A stretch of DNA of 32,559 nt from Candidatus Hydrogenedentota bacterium (GTDB lineage: Bacteria; Hydrogenedentota; Hydrogenedentia; Hydrogenedentales; JAJRTN01). Below are positions 13,962-22,516 of the stretch, piece after piece (the first letter of the stretch is position 1; each line of letters starts with the position of its first letter). The translations under genes were made by a program, and so were the position numbers. The DNA lies in NCBI GenBank assembly GCA_024278275.1, contig JAJRTN010000063.1, positions 1-32,559 of the forward strand, in the 5' to 3' direction. The notes below the pieces were generated by a model. The model was not told the DNA's origin. It saw only the letters and a program-made list of their open reading frames with translations, and made no database searches.

Positions 13962-14256
13962 CCCTGTGACCCCTGGCGAGCTGTTGCGTGAGGAATTCCT
14001 GATCCCCATGGGCCTCTCCCAGTACCGTTTGGCGAAGGAGATCGGCGTGCCCGCCCAACGGATCGGTGAAATCGTGGCGGGAAAACGTGCCGTAACGGCA
14101 GACACCGATTTGCGTCTATGCCGCTTTTTCGGATTGTCCAATGGCTACTGGTTGAGAGCCCAGGCAGCCTACGACACGGAGGTGGCGGAGAAAGCTCTCG
14201 CCAAGACGTTGGCGAAAATCAGGCCGTGGAGCGGGTCGCGGTCCGCTGTGGGATAG
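13948..14256 (+). CDS. higA: HigA-family antitoxin (XRE helix-turn-helix)
   Basis: 102 aa from the ATG at 13948 with a GAAGGA ribosome site; an upstream in-frame extension is the higB-overlapping leader. The protein has the canonical HigA pattern: NPVTPGELLREEFLIPMGLSQ, then the helix-turn-helix YRLAKEIGVPAQRIGEIVAGKRAVTADTDLRLCRFFG, then YWLRAQAAYDTEVAEK. It would bind DNA and, in an intact system, neutralise the HigB mRNA endonuclease. Here the toxin is reduced to a stub, so this is an orphan antitoxin that could still repress its own promoter or protect against a related incoming toxin. Direct repeats at the promoter are candidate operators. Confidence 0.92.
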   Translation: MEKLNPVTPGELLREEFLIPMGLSQYRLAKEIGVPAQRIGEIVAGKRAVTADTDLRLCRFFGLSNGYWLRAQAAYDTEVAEKALAKTLAKIRPWSGSRSAVG

Positions 14257-14312
14257 TTGTGAGGAGGGCCGCGGTTCCATCATGGGGGCAACACCCTCCC
14301 CGGGGCTCCGTG

Positions 14313-15446
14313 TCAGTCCATGCCGGTCCGTGTTGCTCCGTGCGTTAACGTGGCCCGCTCCAGGTACGCCGCGATACGCCCCGCGATCATCCGGTGCGCC
14401 TTTGGGGTGGGGTGGCCGTCGTGGGGGATCGCAAAGCCATCATCACCGAGATCGAAGGCGTCCGTGCAATCGAGATAGGGCAGGCCGGCGGCTTCGAGGT
14501 AGGGGATGAAAGCGCGCCCGCTCATGCTGCGTTCCGAATAGCGGACATCCCCCGGATAGAGCACGATGCAGGCGCGGTCCGGACCGTACTGCTTCGCGAA
14601 GACCTCCACGGCACGCCGAAGTACATCGGCGGTCAGGCGCATGTGATCGGTAGTCAACCGGGGCGGCCAATCCATCTCGAAATACCGCATGCACTGTTCC
14701 CGCTGCAACAGGCCGTACCAGCGCTGCCGCCAGGGACGGCCGGTGGCGAAGGATCCGAAACGCCGGATCACGCCGTGGCCGTCGTAATCGTAATAGGGAA
14801 ACCGGTCACCATAAGCCCAACCGCACACCACCTTGCGTGAACCGATGACGCGGCGGATATGATCGGGGATGAAAACATACAGGAGGAAGGCCCGGTTCTC
14901 GTCAAGCTCGTCCGCAAGGGTATCTTCCTCCAGTTTGGCCAGCATGTGCTGGGGGCCATAACCCTGGAAGGCATAGTTGTACACGTGGAAACGCGGCAGG
15001 TCCTGCGCCATGTAGGCGGGAAGGGTTTCGTCATCCTCCACGCCCGTGCCGAAAGTGAAGGAGCACCCGAAGAAGAGCAAGGCTTCGGTGGCCTTTTCCG
15101 CGGCCTTCGGCTTCGGCACCACGCGCCGGCTGAAGGCGTCGATGGTGTAGGTGGCATCGAAGACCAACTTGTCCTGGAAATACTTGGCGTGCCGCGCGCG
15201 GATACCGGGAATCGGCTTCACCCCCAAGTCGTCGTCAGACACGCGATACTCCGGCTCACGCACATAGCGGATGCCCTTTTCCGCGATCTTGCGTTGGTTG
15301 AGCACATGGAAGCCCCCCTCGAAGAGGCCCAGGATCCCCAGCACCGCCACCAGGCCAAACAAAGCCGCCACGAGATTGCCATGACGTTGAAGCAGACGTA
15401 TTCCACCTCCGCCGCTTCCGTGGTGCTGTGCTTTCGGGGCAGTCAT
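14313..15446 (-). CDS. Membrane-anchored SGNH/GDSL-family hydrolase
   Basis: 377 aa with a GGAGG ribosome site before the ATG. One membrane segment at about residues 26-45 (LVAALFGLVAVLGILGLFEGG) anchors a large external domain. The SGNH catalytic serine motif is FFGCSFTFG with Ser129. NYAFQGYGPQHML resembles the second conserved block, and DGHPTPKAH (343-351) supplies the catalytic Asp/His block near the C-terminus. Relatives act as esterases or acetyl-transferring enzymes on surface polysaccharides; this one's substrate is unknown. The last few codons run into a degenerate GTCCGTG-type repeat (14303-14345), so the C-terminus may have been altered by repeat insertion. It is convergent with higA. 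Confidence 0.72.
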   Translation of the reverse strand: MTAPKAQHHGSGGGGIRLLQRHGNLVAALFGLVAVLGILGLFEGGFHVLNQRKIAEKGIRYVREPEYRVSDDDLGVKPIPGIRARHAKYFQDKLVFDATYTIDAFSRRVVPKPKAAEKATEALLFFGCSFTFGTGVEDDETLPAYMAQDLPRFHVYNYAFQGYGPQHMLAKLEEDTLADELDENRAFLLYVFIPDHIRRVIGSRKVVCGWAYGDRFPYYDYDGHGVIRRFGSFATGRPWRQRWYGLLQREQCMRYFEMDWPPRLTTDHMRLTADVLRRAVEVFAKQYGPDRACIVLYPGDVRYSERSMSGRAFIPYLEAAGLPYLDCTDAFDLGDDGFAIPHDGHPTPKAHRMIAGRIAAYLERATLTHGATRTGMD

Positions 15447-15566
15447 CTGAATCCTCCATGGGCGCGGGGGCGTTTCGCGTGGGTCCGAGCAGTGTAGCGC
15501 CCGGGCGCCCCTTCATCCAACCATGGCGCTCGGGATGAATCATTCCGTCCGTCTCTTGACGGCAAT

Positions 15567-15593
15567 CCCCGCAAACGCTGATTGCGGGGTTTT
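15567..15593 (+). terminator. Terminator-like hairpin upstream of the sulfatase gene
   Basis: CCCCGCAA-ACGCTGA-TTGCGGGG is a perfect 8-bp stem followed by TTTT. No rightward gene ends just before it, so it is either a leftover terminator or an attenuator. The only rightward gene upstream is higA, 1.3 kb away. A TATACT at 15615-15620 just downstream is a possible -10 for the sulfatase. Confidence 0.5.
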
Positions 15594-15707
15594 ACGCCGT
15601 TTTGGACCCCGTGCTATACTCGGCGGCACGGCACCCTGTTGTGCCGGTTTCCCAGCTCAACAGGTCCTTTCCCGCATGTGGCACGTCCCCGGTGCCAGGA
15701 GAGTTCC

Positions 15708-16388
15708 GTGGCCCGATTCATGATTGCGGCAGTTTCCCTGCTCTTGATCGCCAGTGCCGGCGCACAGGCGGCGCCCCCGGTGTCGGCGCAGGCAAACAAT
15801 ACGCCCCCCAACGTGATCTTCGTCATTATTGACACGCTTCGGGCGGACCGGATCGCCGCCGAACGCAATGGCCGACCCGTCATGCCGAACCTGCGTCGCT
15901 TCGCCGGGGAATCGTGGTGGTTCACCCATGCCGTGGCCCAGGCCTCCTGGACGAAGCCCTCCGTGTTGTCCATGCTGACCAGTCTCTATCCGCGCACACA
16001 CCGGGTGCAATTCGGTGTCCGCAGGCGCTTCGTTGACGAACAGCGCCTTGCCGTTCAGACGGTGCCCGAATCAATTAAAACCATGGCGAGCCTGTTCAAG
16101 AAGGCCGGGTACACCACGGCGGGTTTTCAGACCAATATCCACCTGCAAGCCAAGTATGGCTTTGCCCGGGATTTCGATACCTACGTGTCGGCGCAGGATT
16201 GCCTGCAATCCGGCGAGCACATGGTCGATTACGTGCTGGATCGACTGGACACCCTGAAAACGCCTTATTTCATCTACCTTCACCTCATGGATCCCCATGC
16301 GCCCTACGACCCGCCGCCGCCCTTTCGTGATATCTTCGGACCGCTCCCGAAGGTGACGGCGCGGGATGCCCGGTTGCTCAGGAAATAG
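15708..16388 (+). CDS. Sulfatase, 5' part of a gene interrupted by an in-frame TAG
   Basis: 226 codons from a GTG at 15708, chosen for the AGGAGAG ribosome site; ATG at 15720 is also possible. A signal peptide (about residues 1-22) is followed by NVIFVIIDTLRADR, the sulfatase N-terminal metal-binding strand with Asp42. The active-site region reads SWTKPS (80-85), where cysteine-type enzymes have CxPxR. Ser80 would be the residue converted to formylglycine if this is a serine-type sulfatase. HLMDPHAPYDPP is the next family block. Codon 227 is TAG, and the same frame continues with clear sulfatase sequence. TAG ends normal genes in this window (pspC, the pseudopilin), so it is probably a nonsense mutation or a sequence error rather than recoding. 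Confidence 0.82.
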   Translation: MARFMIAAVSLLLIASAGAQAAPPVSAQANNTPPNVIFVIIDTLRADRIAAERNGRPVMPNLRRFAGESWWFTHAVAQASWTKPSVLSMLTSLYPRTHRVQFGVRRRFVDEQRLAVQTVPESIKTMASLFKKAGYTTAGFQTNIHLQAKYGFARDFDTYVSAQDCLQSGEHMVDYVLDRLDTLKTPYFIYLHLMDPHAPYDPPPPFRDIFGPLPKVTARDARLLRK

Positions 16389-17267
16389 GACTTCGGCGGC
16401 AATTACTACATGGACAAGATGTTGTACGATGTGGGGGCGAGTGTCCATCGCAAGTACGGTGAGTTGACCATGGCGGCGCGGGAAAAGATCCGTTACCTCT
16501 ATGATGGCGAATGCCGGTACGTGGACGGGAAAGTTCAAACACTTATCGAGGCGGTCCGGGATGGCGACCCGCGGAGCGTGATCGTTATTGGGGCCGACCA
16601 TGGCGAGGAGTTTTGGGAACATGGCGGTATCGGTCACGCGAAAACGGTGTATAACGAACTGATTCGCGTGCCGCTGATCATGTCGATCCCCGGCACCCGG
16701 CCTCAAGTTATTGAAACACCGATGGAGAACATCGACATTCTGCCCACCCTGGCCGGATGCCTGGGACTGCCCCGGGATCCCCTTTGGCAGGGGGTGGACC
16801 TTTTTTCCCCGAATCCGGCGCGAACGACTCCCGGGCGCCCGGTCTATTCCTACACGCGCGGTTCGATTCCGGAGTTCGGTTTGTATCTCGAATCCGTCGA
16901 TTTCGAACAAAAAGGCCGTGCGTTCAAGCTGATCATCGACCACAAAACATGCCGCCGCCGACTGTATGACACCATGCGTGATCCGGGAGAGGCGGTCGAT
17001 CTGGCACGGGAAGAACCCGGCCCCGTATCCGCGGGCACGCTTCTTCTGGAGGAACACGTTCGTGCCGCCGGCGAACATCCCTTGGCCCGGGTACCCGTCC
17101 CCGTGCTCTCCCTGGAAGCCGATTCCCCCGAGATGGAAAAACTTGAGGCCTTGGGCTACGTCCAGGCCTCCGACACGGCGTCCGGTTACCGAGAGGCCAT
17201 CCAGGCGCACCGTTGCAAGACGTTTGACCTCGATTCGGCCGGCGATTCGGGTGAGAAATCGCCTTGA
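16389..17267 (+). CDS. Sulfatase, 3' part of the same interrupted gene
   Basis: 292 codons in the same frame as the upstream part, directly after the TAG. They begin DFGGNYYMDKM; the first ATG is at 16410 but has no ribosome site. The part contains the second metal-binding block VIGADHGEEFWEHGG and ENIDILPTLAGCLGLP, both typical of the sulfatase/alkaline-phosphatase superfamily C-terminal half. With the upstream part this gives a 519-codon gene, a normal sulfatase length. No frameshift is seen; one base substitution would restore it. If translated alone this half would lack the active site. Confidence 0.78.
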   Translation, partial: DFGGNYYMDKMLYDVGASVHRKYGELTMAAREKIRYLYDGECRYVDGKVQTLIEAVRDGDPRSVIVIGADHGEEFWEHGGIGHAKTVYNELIRVPLIMSIPGTRPQVIETPMENIDILPTLAGCLGLPRDPLWQGVDLFSPNPARTTPGRPVYSYTRGSIPEFGLYLESVDFEQKGRAFKLIIDHKTCRRRLYDTMRDPGEAVDLAREEPGPVSAGTLLLEEHVRAAGEHPLARVPVPVLSLEADSPEMEKLEALGYVQASDTASGYREAIQAHRCKTFDLDSAGDSGEKSP

Positions 17268-17536
17268 ACGTGTTTTTTCACGCTCCCGTCCAAAGCGCTC
17301 GGTCCGCCCCAAACGTGCCCGGCAGTGCGGGAAAGCATCCCGCCTCATGGCCTTGCGGCGACAGGGTGCATGACACCTGACCCGCGGCTTCAAGACCGGG
17401 GACGGGCTTTGATCGTTTAGATGTAAGTACTTTGAAATAAATTACTTACGATACACAAGGCGTTTCCTTGGGCGAGCCTGTCCGGTCGTTTTGGGTGTCG
17501 ACTTTGGCGATGGGATCAATTCCCGGGCCAGGGGGG
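17268..17536. other. Non-coding spacer after the sulfatase gene
   Basis: About 270 bp without a supportable gene. It contains the inverted repeat GTAAGTA (17423-17429) / TACTTAC (17443-17449) with an AT-rich 13-nt loop, possibly an operator or a weak transcription end signal. Nothing else is recognisable. Confidence 0.4.
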
Positions 17537-17565
17537 TTGACATCCAGACCGGTTTGTGCTACAAA
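17537..17565 (+). promoter_or_regulatory. Sigma-70-type promoter of the small secreted protein gene
   Basis: A perfect TTGACA (17537-17542) and TACAAA (17560-17565) have 17-bp spacing. The predicted start near 17572 gives a leader of about 120 nt. The leader contains the hairpins CCGCTT-CCCT-(G)AAGCGG and GGATC-GGTG-GATCC before a GAGGTG ribosome site. Confidence 0.6.
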
Positions 17566-17694
17566 CTAGTTGTGTTTGGGGAGGAATCCCCGGAGATTTG
17601 AAAGGGTATGGGCTGTAGGCCGCTTCCCTGAAGCGGTTGGATCGGTGGATCCGTTAGACAGTAAGTCTCACAACGAAAGCGAGGTGAAAACAAC

Positions 17695-18255
17695 ATGAAG
17701 AAACTTGGTATCGTAGCAATCGCGCTGGTTATTGGCACGAGCATGGCGGTCGCCAGCTCCATCAGTGTCCCGTGGTTCATCGATAACGCTCCCGAGGCCA
17801 ACCGGGTTCCCGGCATCAACCCTGGTGTTATGACCCTGGTTACCCTCAAGAGCACCATCGGTGGCGACCCCTTGGTCTGCTCGATTGATTACTATGCGTC
17901 CGATGGTACCCCGCTTGGTGCGTTGCATCCGGACCCGGCGCTTGCCGCGCTCGGTCAGAACACGTTCACCATCGCGCCCTTCTCGTCGCTGCAGTTCCGT
18001 CCTGTACAGGTCGATCCCAGCGCGACGACGACCGATCCGCGTACCGGCGCTGCCGGTGCCGCCGGTGGTCAGGAAGGCCCGCAGGGCGTTCTGGTTCCGG
18101 ACCGTCCCCGTGACGTTGACCCGAAAGCCAACGGTAGTGCCACCATCTCCTGGGTTGGTGAGCCTTCCTGGATTACCGGTCAGATTACGTTCATTCAGAC
18201 CGCCGCCGACGGTGGTTTGATTTCCTACGCGCACCTCCTGGGTTCCGCCAGCTAA
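17695..18255 (+). CDS. Small secreted protein of unknown function
   Basis: 186 aa with a classic signal peptide (MKKLGIVAIALVIGTSMAVA, cleaved before SSISVPWF). I do not recognise a family. The mature protein has no cysteine pair beyond one Cys (LVCSIDYY). It contains beta-rich segments (VMTLVTLKST, FSSLQFRPVQVD, SATISWVG, GQITFIQTA) and a low-complexity Gly/Ala/Pro-rich middle (about 115-140). This fits a single extracellular beta-sandwich with a flexible loop. The gene has its own good promoter, hairpin-containing leader, GAGGTG ribosome site and strong terminator, so it is an independent and probably well-expressed unit. A structural or surface role is a guess. Confidence 0.72.
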   Translation: MKKLGIVAIALVIGTSMAVASSISVPWFIDNAPEANRVPGINPGVMTLVTLKSTIGGDPLVCSIDYYASDGTPLGALHPDPALAALGQNTFTIAPFSSLQFRPVQVDPSATTTDPRTGAAGAAGGQEGPQGVLVPDRPRDVDPKANGSATISWVGEPSWITGQITFIQTAADGGLISYAHLLGSAS

Positions 18256-18294
18256 TCACTGCGTCAAGACTCAGCGCGTTTAATAGCATTTTTT

Positions 18295-18329
18295 GAGCGA
18301 GAATGTCGTAAGACATGCTCGCTCTTTTT
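18295..18329 (+). terminator. Rho-independent terminator of the small secreted protein gene
   Basis: GAGCGAG-A-ATGTC / GACAT-G-CTCGCTC forms a 12-bp stem around a GTAA loop with one mismatch, followed by TTTTT, 39 nt after the stop codon. Confidence 0.9.
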
Positions 18330-18534
18330 ATGTGTCCGGAAGGGGGCGAACCCCCTGGCGCCGCGCGGGTTTTCGGCGAGCCGGAACGTCCGTGTTGCGC
18401 GGTTCATCACCGGGCCACACATTCGTTTTTTTTCCCTGCAATAAGCAGTATTTTACGCTTGAAATCCTGTTGTGGTTTAATGGAGACACGTTTACTCCCT
18501 TCGGGTCAATGATTCCGAACACCAGGAAACGGTC

Positions 18535-21500
18535 ATGGCTTATCCAACCCTGCGCGCTTTTATCCTATGGACCCTGTTGGCGGTAACCGCCGGACCCCTC
18601 GCCCGCGGGGACGTGGTGTTTTTCCCAGGGAACTCGTTGGCGGGCTGGACGGTCCGGGGCGAGGACATCTGGCGCCTGTCCGAGATCCCGGGCGGGAAGG
18701 AACGCTGTTACGGCGTGACCTCCCGGATGCTGGGGGAGGAAAAGACGGGCCGGCTGGTCTCGCCGCCTTTCACCCTCGCCGCCCCCATCCAGCGATTCCT
18801 GGTGGCGGGGGCCGACGGCACGAAGACAGGCCGCAACGATGGCGACATGAATTTCATCGTGCTCCGTTCCTGGCCCGATGGCGAGGAACTCCGCCGGATG
18901 CGTCCGCCGGGCACGCATATCTGGCAGCCCGCGCAATGGCTGGTACCGGAACTGATGGGGCGCAAGGTCTGCCTGGAACTGGTGGACGGCAATCCCCGCC
19001 TTCGGGACGACGGCTTCGCCTGGATCGGGCTGGGACACTACGAGCAGTACACGCCGGAGCTGGAACGTCCTGTTGAAACGGATGCGCTCTCGGGACTGAA
19101 TATCGACAACAACGCAAAACTCGGGCTGTGCCGGTCGCTTCCCTTTCTCGTGTCCGATCCGCGCGGCCGGGGCGGCAAGCGCGTGATCGATGGCGAGACG
19201 GAGACCCTCCCCGTGGGGGCCACGGCGAAGACCCTGTACCTCCTGGGCATGATCAACCAGGGCTGGGACTGGGGCGTGGCCCACTGGGGCGAGCATCCGG
19301 AGTTGAACGAGAAGAACGCCCGGCCCGACCAGACGCAGATCGGGGTGCGTATAGGTGATCTGGAACTGCACTATGCCGATGGTAATGTTGATACCATCCC
19401 TCTGGTGCTGGGTTCGACGGCTTGGTACTACAACAATTGGGTATATGGCACTTCCCACGGCGTGAAGGTGGGGTGCCGCGAGCCCATCGCGTCGCGGCCC
19501 GACGCGAAAGCGGCCTTCAAGGCGGCGTTCAAGCTCGCCCAGGCGGAGGAGAACCTGGGTCCCCATGCCCAGTTCTATCTCGCGGTGAAACCCCGCGCCC
19601 GGCGCATCGAATCCATTGTGCTGCGCGACAACCCGGAGAAGCGGGGCCGTCCGATGGTAACGGCGGTGACCCTGCGAGGCGCGGAGGGCGGGGAGAATCT
19701 CAAGCCGCTGGGCGCGTGGACCGTGGATGAGCAAGACCTGGAGCCCCGCGTGGACGTGGCGAAGCCCGTCGATTACCAACGGGCGGCGAAAGCCCTGGCG
19801 GACGTGCTCTACATGTCCGAGGCGGACCTTCCGGCGTCGGTGGCGCTGCTCCCCTTCCCCGAAGACTTGGACGCCACGCGCATCCGCTTTCTCGGTGGGG
19901 TGAAAGGGGACATGCTTACCAACGTGTGGACGGCCAACCTGCAACTCATCGACGAAAAGTTCCCGGCGGATACGGGCGTGTTCTGGGAGTCCGTGCCCAA
20001 GATCGGCCCCTGGTACGGCGGCTACAACGGTTTCGGGACCTGGGCGCCGGTGGGGGTGTATTGGGGAGAAAACACGGCCTTCGCCCGATGCAGCGACCAC
20101 TACGCCACCCTGGCGCTCCGGCTCATCCATAACGACCGACGGCTCACGCATTTCGTGGATTTCGTGGACCACTGGCTCTACTTCTTCCGTCATGATCACG
20201 ATCCCGCGAACGGTCCGGACAACCAGGCCCTCGACCTGGGCCAGTACCCCGAGGGGGCCTATCCCAACTGGGCCTTCGTGTTCTCCAATCCCATGGGGAT
20301 GCCCCTGCCCATCGATCCTGTCCCGGGCGACCAGGAAACCGGCGGCCACGGCGCCACCATGGTGGCGCGATGGGTGGCGTGGCGGAACCTGGGCGCGCCC
20401 CGGGGCGACTGGCTGACGGCCCCGCGCAACAATGTATTCGGCAAGAGCCGGTGGGACAGCACGAAGGACGCGGCGGAGTTCATCTGCTGGTACCTGGATT
20501 ACACCGGCATGGACGTCCTGTTCACCGAGGGCGAGACCACGGGCTGGGCGGCCGGGGGCGCGGACGCGCCCCTGGGGCTCATTCCCGGGCGTCCCGCCGA
20601 CGCGAAGGATATGGCGGCGGTGCGGCGCTTCTACGCCAACGCGAACATGTACGAGCCGTACCCCACGTGGGTTGGCCAAGTGGCCCTTCGGTGCAGCGCC
20701 GACCTGGCGGAAGCCGTGGGCGACACGGCGTCGGCCGAACGCTGGCGGGCCTACGCCCAACGCCTGCGCGACGGCATGCTCCGCCTGCTCCGTGTGGGCG
20801 ACCACCGCAAACTGATGTGGCGGGTCAGCCCGAACTCGGTCTACCCCAGTTTGCAGGATTCGCTGGTGCAGGCGTGGTTCGCCTTCTACCGGGACGGCTA
20901 CGACCCCACCACGTGGGACCCCCAGCTTACCCCCATCACCTACAACACCCTGGACCGGCAACTCGATCAGCCCTACGGGCACGCGCCCGTCCTCGCCATG
21001 GGCTACGGCCAGGGATGGCTGACCAAAGCCGCCCTGCTCCTCGACGAAATGGACGACGCCGGGCCGCTGCTCTGGAACATCGCCAAGTACAGCTACGACA
21101 AGAACATGGATTTCGTGGACGAGGAGCGGGGTATCGACTGGCGGCGCTGGCTTTACATCATCCCCGAGGGCACGAACATCCTGCCCGACGGCCGGTGGTA
21201 CCGCATTGGCGATCTCAGCAACGGGGCCAACGAAGGGCCGGCCATGCACGCCCTGGAAATCTGCGCGGGCGTGGACGACACCCAACCCCGCGCGCTGAAG
21301 ATCATGCCCCGCGTGCCCGACCCGCTCACGGGCATCGAGGTGGCGAACCATTTCACCCTCGTGCCCGGCGGCGACGGCCTGAAACGGGCGCGGGTGGCCT
21401 ACACCTATCATCGAGACGGGCGATTCACCCTGAAGAGCGACGTGGCGTTGCCCTCGTTGGCGGTGCGCCTGGGGCCCTTCACCGAGGACGGCGCGCGGGC

Positions 21501-21639
21501 CTTCGCCGACGGCGGGAAGTTCCCCAAGGGCGCCGCCGTGCGATCCCAGGCCTCCGGGCATCACGGGAATGGCGTGGCCTGGTGGGTCTGGGTCTCGGGG
21601 ATGAAGGACGTGAGGTCGGTGGGAATCACCCCGAAGTGA
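18535..21639 (+). CDS. Large secreted six-hairpin glycosidase-like protein A
   Basis: 1034 aa with an N-terminal signal peptide (about residues 1-25, ending PLARG). Residues 27-175 form a beta-sandwich-like accessory domain: LAGWTVRGEDIW, TGRLVSPPFTL, RMRPPGTHIW, KVCLELVDGN and FAWIGLGHY. It closely resembles the C-terminal domain of the glycosidase-like gene downstream. Residues about 180-400 look like a second beta-rich domain. From about 410 to 900 the chain is helix-rich with many Trp/Tyr/Asp/Glu, as in (alpha/alpha)6 six-hairpin glycosidases (WTANLQLIDEKFP, EFICWYLDYTG, NEGPAMHALEIC). A short beta domain ends the protein. AGGA lies 9 nt before the ATG. I cannot assign a GH family or substrate. 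The long opposite-strand open frame is a codon-bias shadow. Confidence 0.72.
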   Translation: MAYPTLRAFILWTLLAVTAGPLARGDVVFFPGNSLAGWTVRGEDIWRLSEIPGGKERCYGVTSRMLGEEKTGRLVSPPFTLAAPIQRFLVAGADGTKTGRNDGDMNFIVLRSWPDGEELRRMRPPGTHIWQPAQWLVPELMGRKVCLELVDGNPRLRDDGFAWIGLGHYEQYTPELERPVETDALSGLNIDNNAKLGLCRSLPFLVSDPRGRGGKRVIDGETETLPVGATAKTLYLLGMINQGWDWGVAHWGEHPELNEKNARPDQTQIGVRIGDLELHYADGNVDTIPLVLGSTAWYYNNWVYGTSHGVKVGCREPIASRPDAKAAFKAAFKLAQAEENLGPHAQFYLAVKPRARRIESIVLRDNPEKRGRPMVTAVTLRGAEGGENLKPLGAWTVDEQDLEPRVDVAKPVDYQRAAKALADVLYMSEADLPASVALLPFPEDLDATRIRFLGGVKGDMLTNVWTANLQLIDEKFPADTGVFWESVPKIGPWYGGYNGFGTWAPVGVYWGENTAFARCSDHYATLALRLIHNDRRLTHFVDFVDHWLYFFRHDHDPANGPDNQALDLGQYPEGAYPNWAFVFSNPMGMPLPIDPVPGDQETGGHGATMVARWVAWRNLGAPRGDWLTAPRNNVFGKSRWDSTKDAAEFICWYLDYTGMDVLFTEGETTGWAAGGADAPLGLIPGRPADAKDMAAVRRFYANANMYEPYPTWVGQVALRCSADLAEAVGDTASAERWRAYAQRLRDGMLRLLRVGDHRKLMWRVSPNSVYPSLQDSLVQAWFAFYRDGYDPTTWDPQLTPITYNTLDRQLDQPYGHAPVLAMGYGQGWLTKAALLLDEMDDAGPLLWNIAKYSYDKNMDFVDEERGIDWRRWLYIIPEGTNILPDGRWYRIGDLSNGANEGPAMHALEICAGVDDTQPRALKIMPRVPDPLTGIEVANHFTLVPGGDGLKRARVAYTYHRDGRFTLKSDVALPSLAVRLGPFTEDGARAFADGGKFPKGAAVRSQASGHHGNGVAWWVWVSGMKDVRSVGITPK

Positions 21640-21670
21640 TGAATGGCCTGGCGGTGAACTAGTGGACCCA

Positions 21671-21711
21671 GTGGACATAGTGGACACGGCATTCTCGTCC
21701 ACTACGTCCAC
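21671..21711. repeat. Inverted repeat of GTGGAC units between the two glycosidase genes
   Basis: GTGGACATAGTGGAC (21671-21685) pairs with GTCCACTACGTCCAC (21697-21711) with one mismatch around an 11-nt loop. Another AGTGGAC unit lies just before it. This looks like an interspersed hairpin repeat filling the spacer. Confidence 0.65.
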
Positions 21712-21745
21712 CAACCGGGCATCACCCACCCTGCGGAGAAGCGTC

Positions 21746-22516
21746 ATGTTGAAAAAACCGGGACCCGGCGCGCTTCTGCGGACCGTGGTCCTCGTGGGCT
21801 GGATCATGGCCGGGGCTTTCGCGTGGGAGGAGCCGCCCCGTATGCCGGATCACCGCCTGGCCGCCTGGCACCGCACCATCGTGTCGGTCAATGAAACCGT
21901 GCCGAACACGGGGGTCTTCACCTACCTCACGGAGCGGCGGACCGCCACCCTGTCGAACGTGCTGGTGAAGTTCGCCCCCGCCATCGGCGGGACGGGCGCG
22001 ACCGGGGCACAGGACATCACCGTGGAGGATTTCCCCGGCGGGGTGACCGCCCGCTTCACCCTGGACGACACGCGGGTGACCACGGAAATCACGCCGCTCT
22101 TCATCGGCCGGGGCACGCCGACCTGCGAGGGGGCGGCGCTTTACACGGTCAGCACCGATCCGCCTACGCCCATCACGGTCGGCATCGGCGGACCGGGCGA
22201 ACAGACCATGGGTACCACGCCGGATCTCACGCGGGATACGCTGGTGCCCATCGAAGCGTTGACCCTGGATGGCGCGCGCGCCCGCTTTGTCTCGGGCCGG
22301 GAAAAACTGCACGCCGGGGTTGCCGCGTCGGCGGTCCTGGAAACGCGGGCCGTGGCGGGGGGGCAAGCCCTTGCGGCGACCTTCACGGAGGGTCATGGAA
22401 CGCTCCTCCTCGCCTACGGCGACGACCCCGCGCGGGTCGAGGAATTGCTCGGGCTGGATGGCGCCCGGGAACGCGCCAGGGTGGATGCCTATTACGCGAA
22501 GCTGCTTCAGCAATAA
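21746..22516 (+). CDS. Large secreted glycosidase-like protein B, 5' part (ends at in-frame TAA)
   Basis: 256 codons from the ATG at 21746, which has GGAG upstream; the open frame reaches further upstream into repeat sequence. A signal peptide (MLKKPGPGALLRTVVLVGWIMAGAFA) is followed by a beta-rich N-terminal domain (residues 30-230; ATLSNVLVKFAPAIGG, GGVTARFTLDDTRVTTEITPLF). In six-hairpin glycosidases such a domain precedes the catalytic barrel. The chain ends YYAKLLQQ then TAA, and the same frame continues without shift into the catalytic helices. The TAA is therefore inside one ancestral gene of about 1329 codons, not at a natural domain end. Confidence 0.7.
   Translation: MLKKPGPGALLRTVVLVGWIMAGAFAWEEPPRMPDHRLAAWHRTIVSVNETVPNTGVFTYLTERRTATLSNVLVKFAPAIGGTGATGAQDITVEDFPGGVTARFTLDDTRVTTEITPLFIGRGTPTCEGAALYTVSTDPPTPITVGIGGPGEQTMGTTPDLTRDTLVPIEALTLDGARARFVSGREKLHAGVAASAVLETRAVAGGQALAATFTEGHGTLLLAYGDDPARVEELLGLDGARERARVDAYYAKLLQQ

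Noticed and set aside
18565-21807. Open frame of 1080 codons on the minus strand
   Set aside because: It mirrors the glycosidase-like gene A on the plus strand. The translation is His/Val/Gly-rich with no recognisable domain, signal peptide or ribosome site, as expected for GC-rich codon shadows.
16386-22516. Stop-codon recoding (for example pyrrolysine at TAG) to explain the interrupted genes
   Set aside because: One gene is broken by TAG and the other by TAA, while TAG and TAA both end other genes here. No pyl gene or special tRNA is visible in the window.
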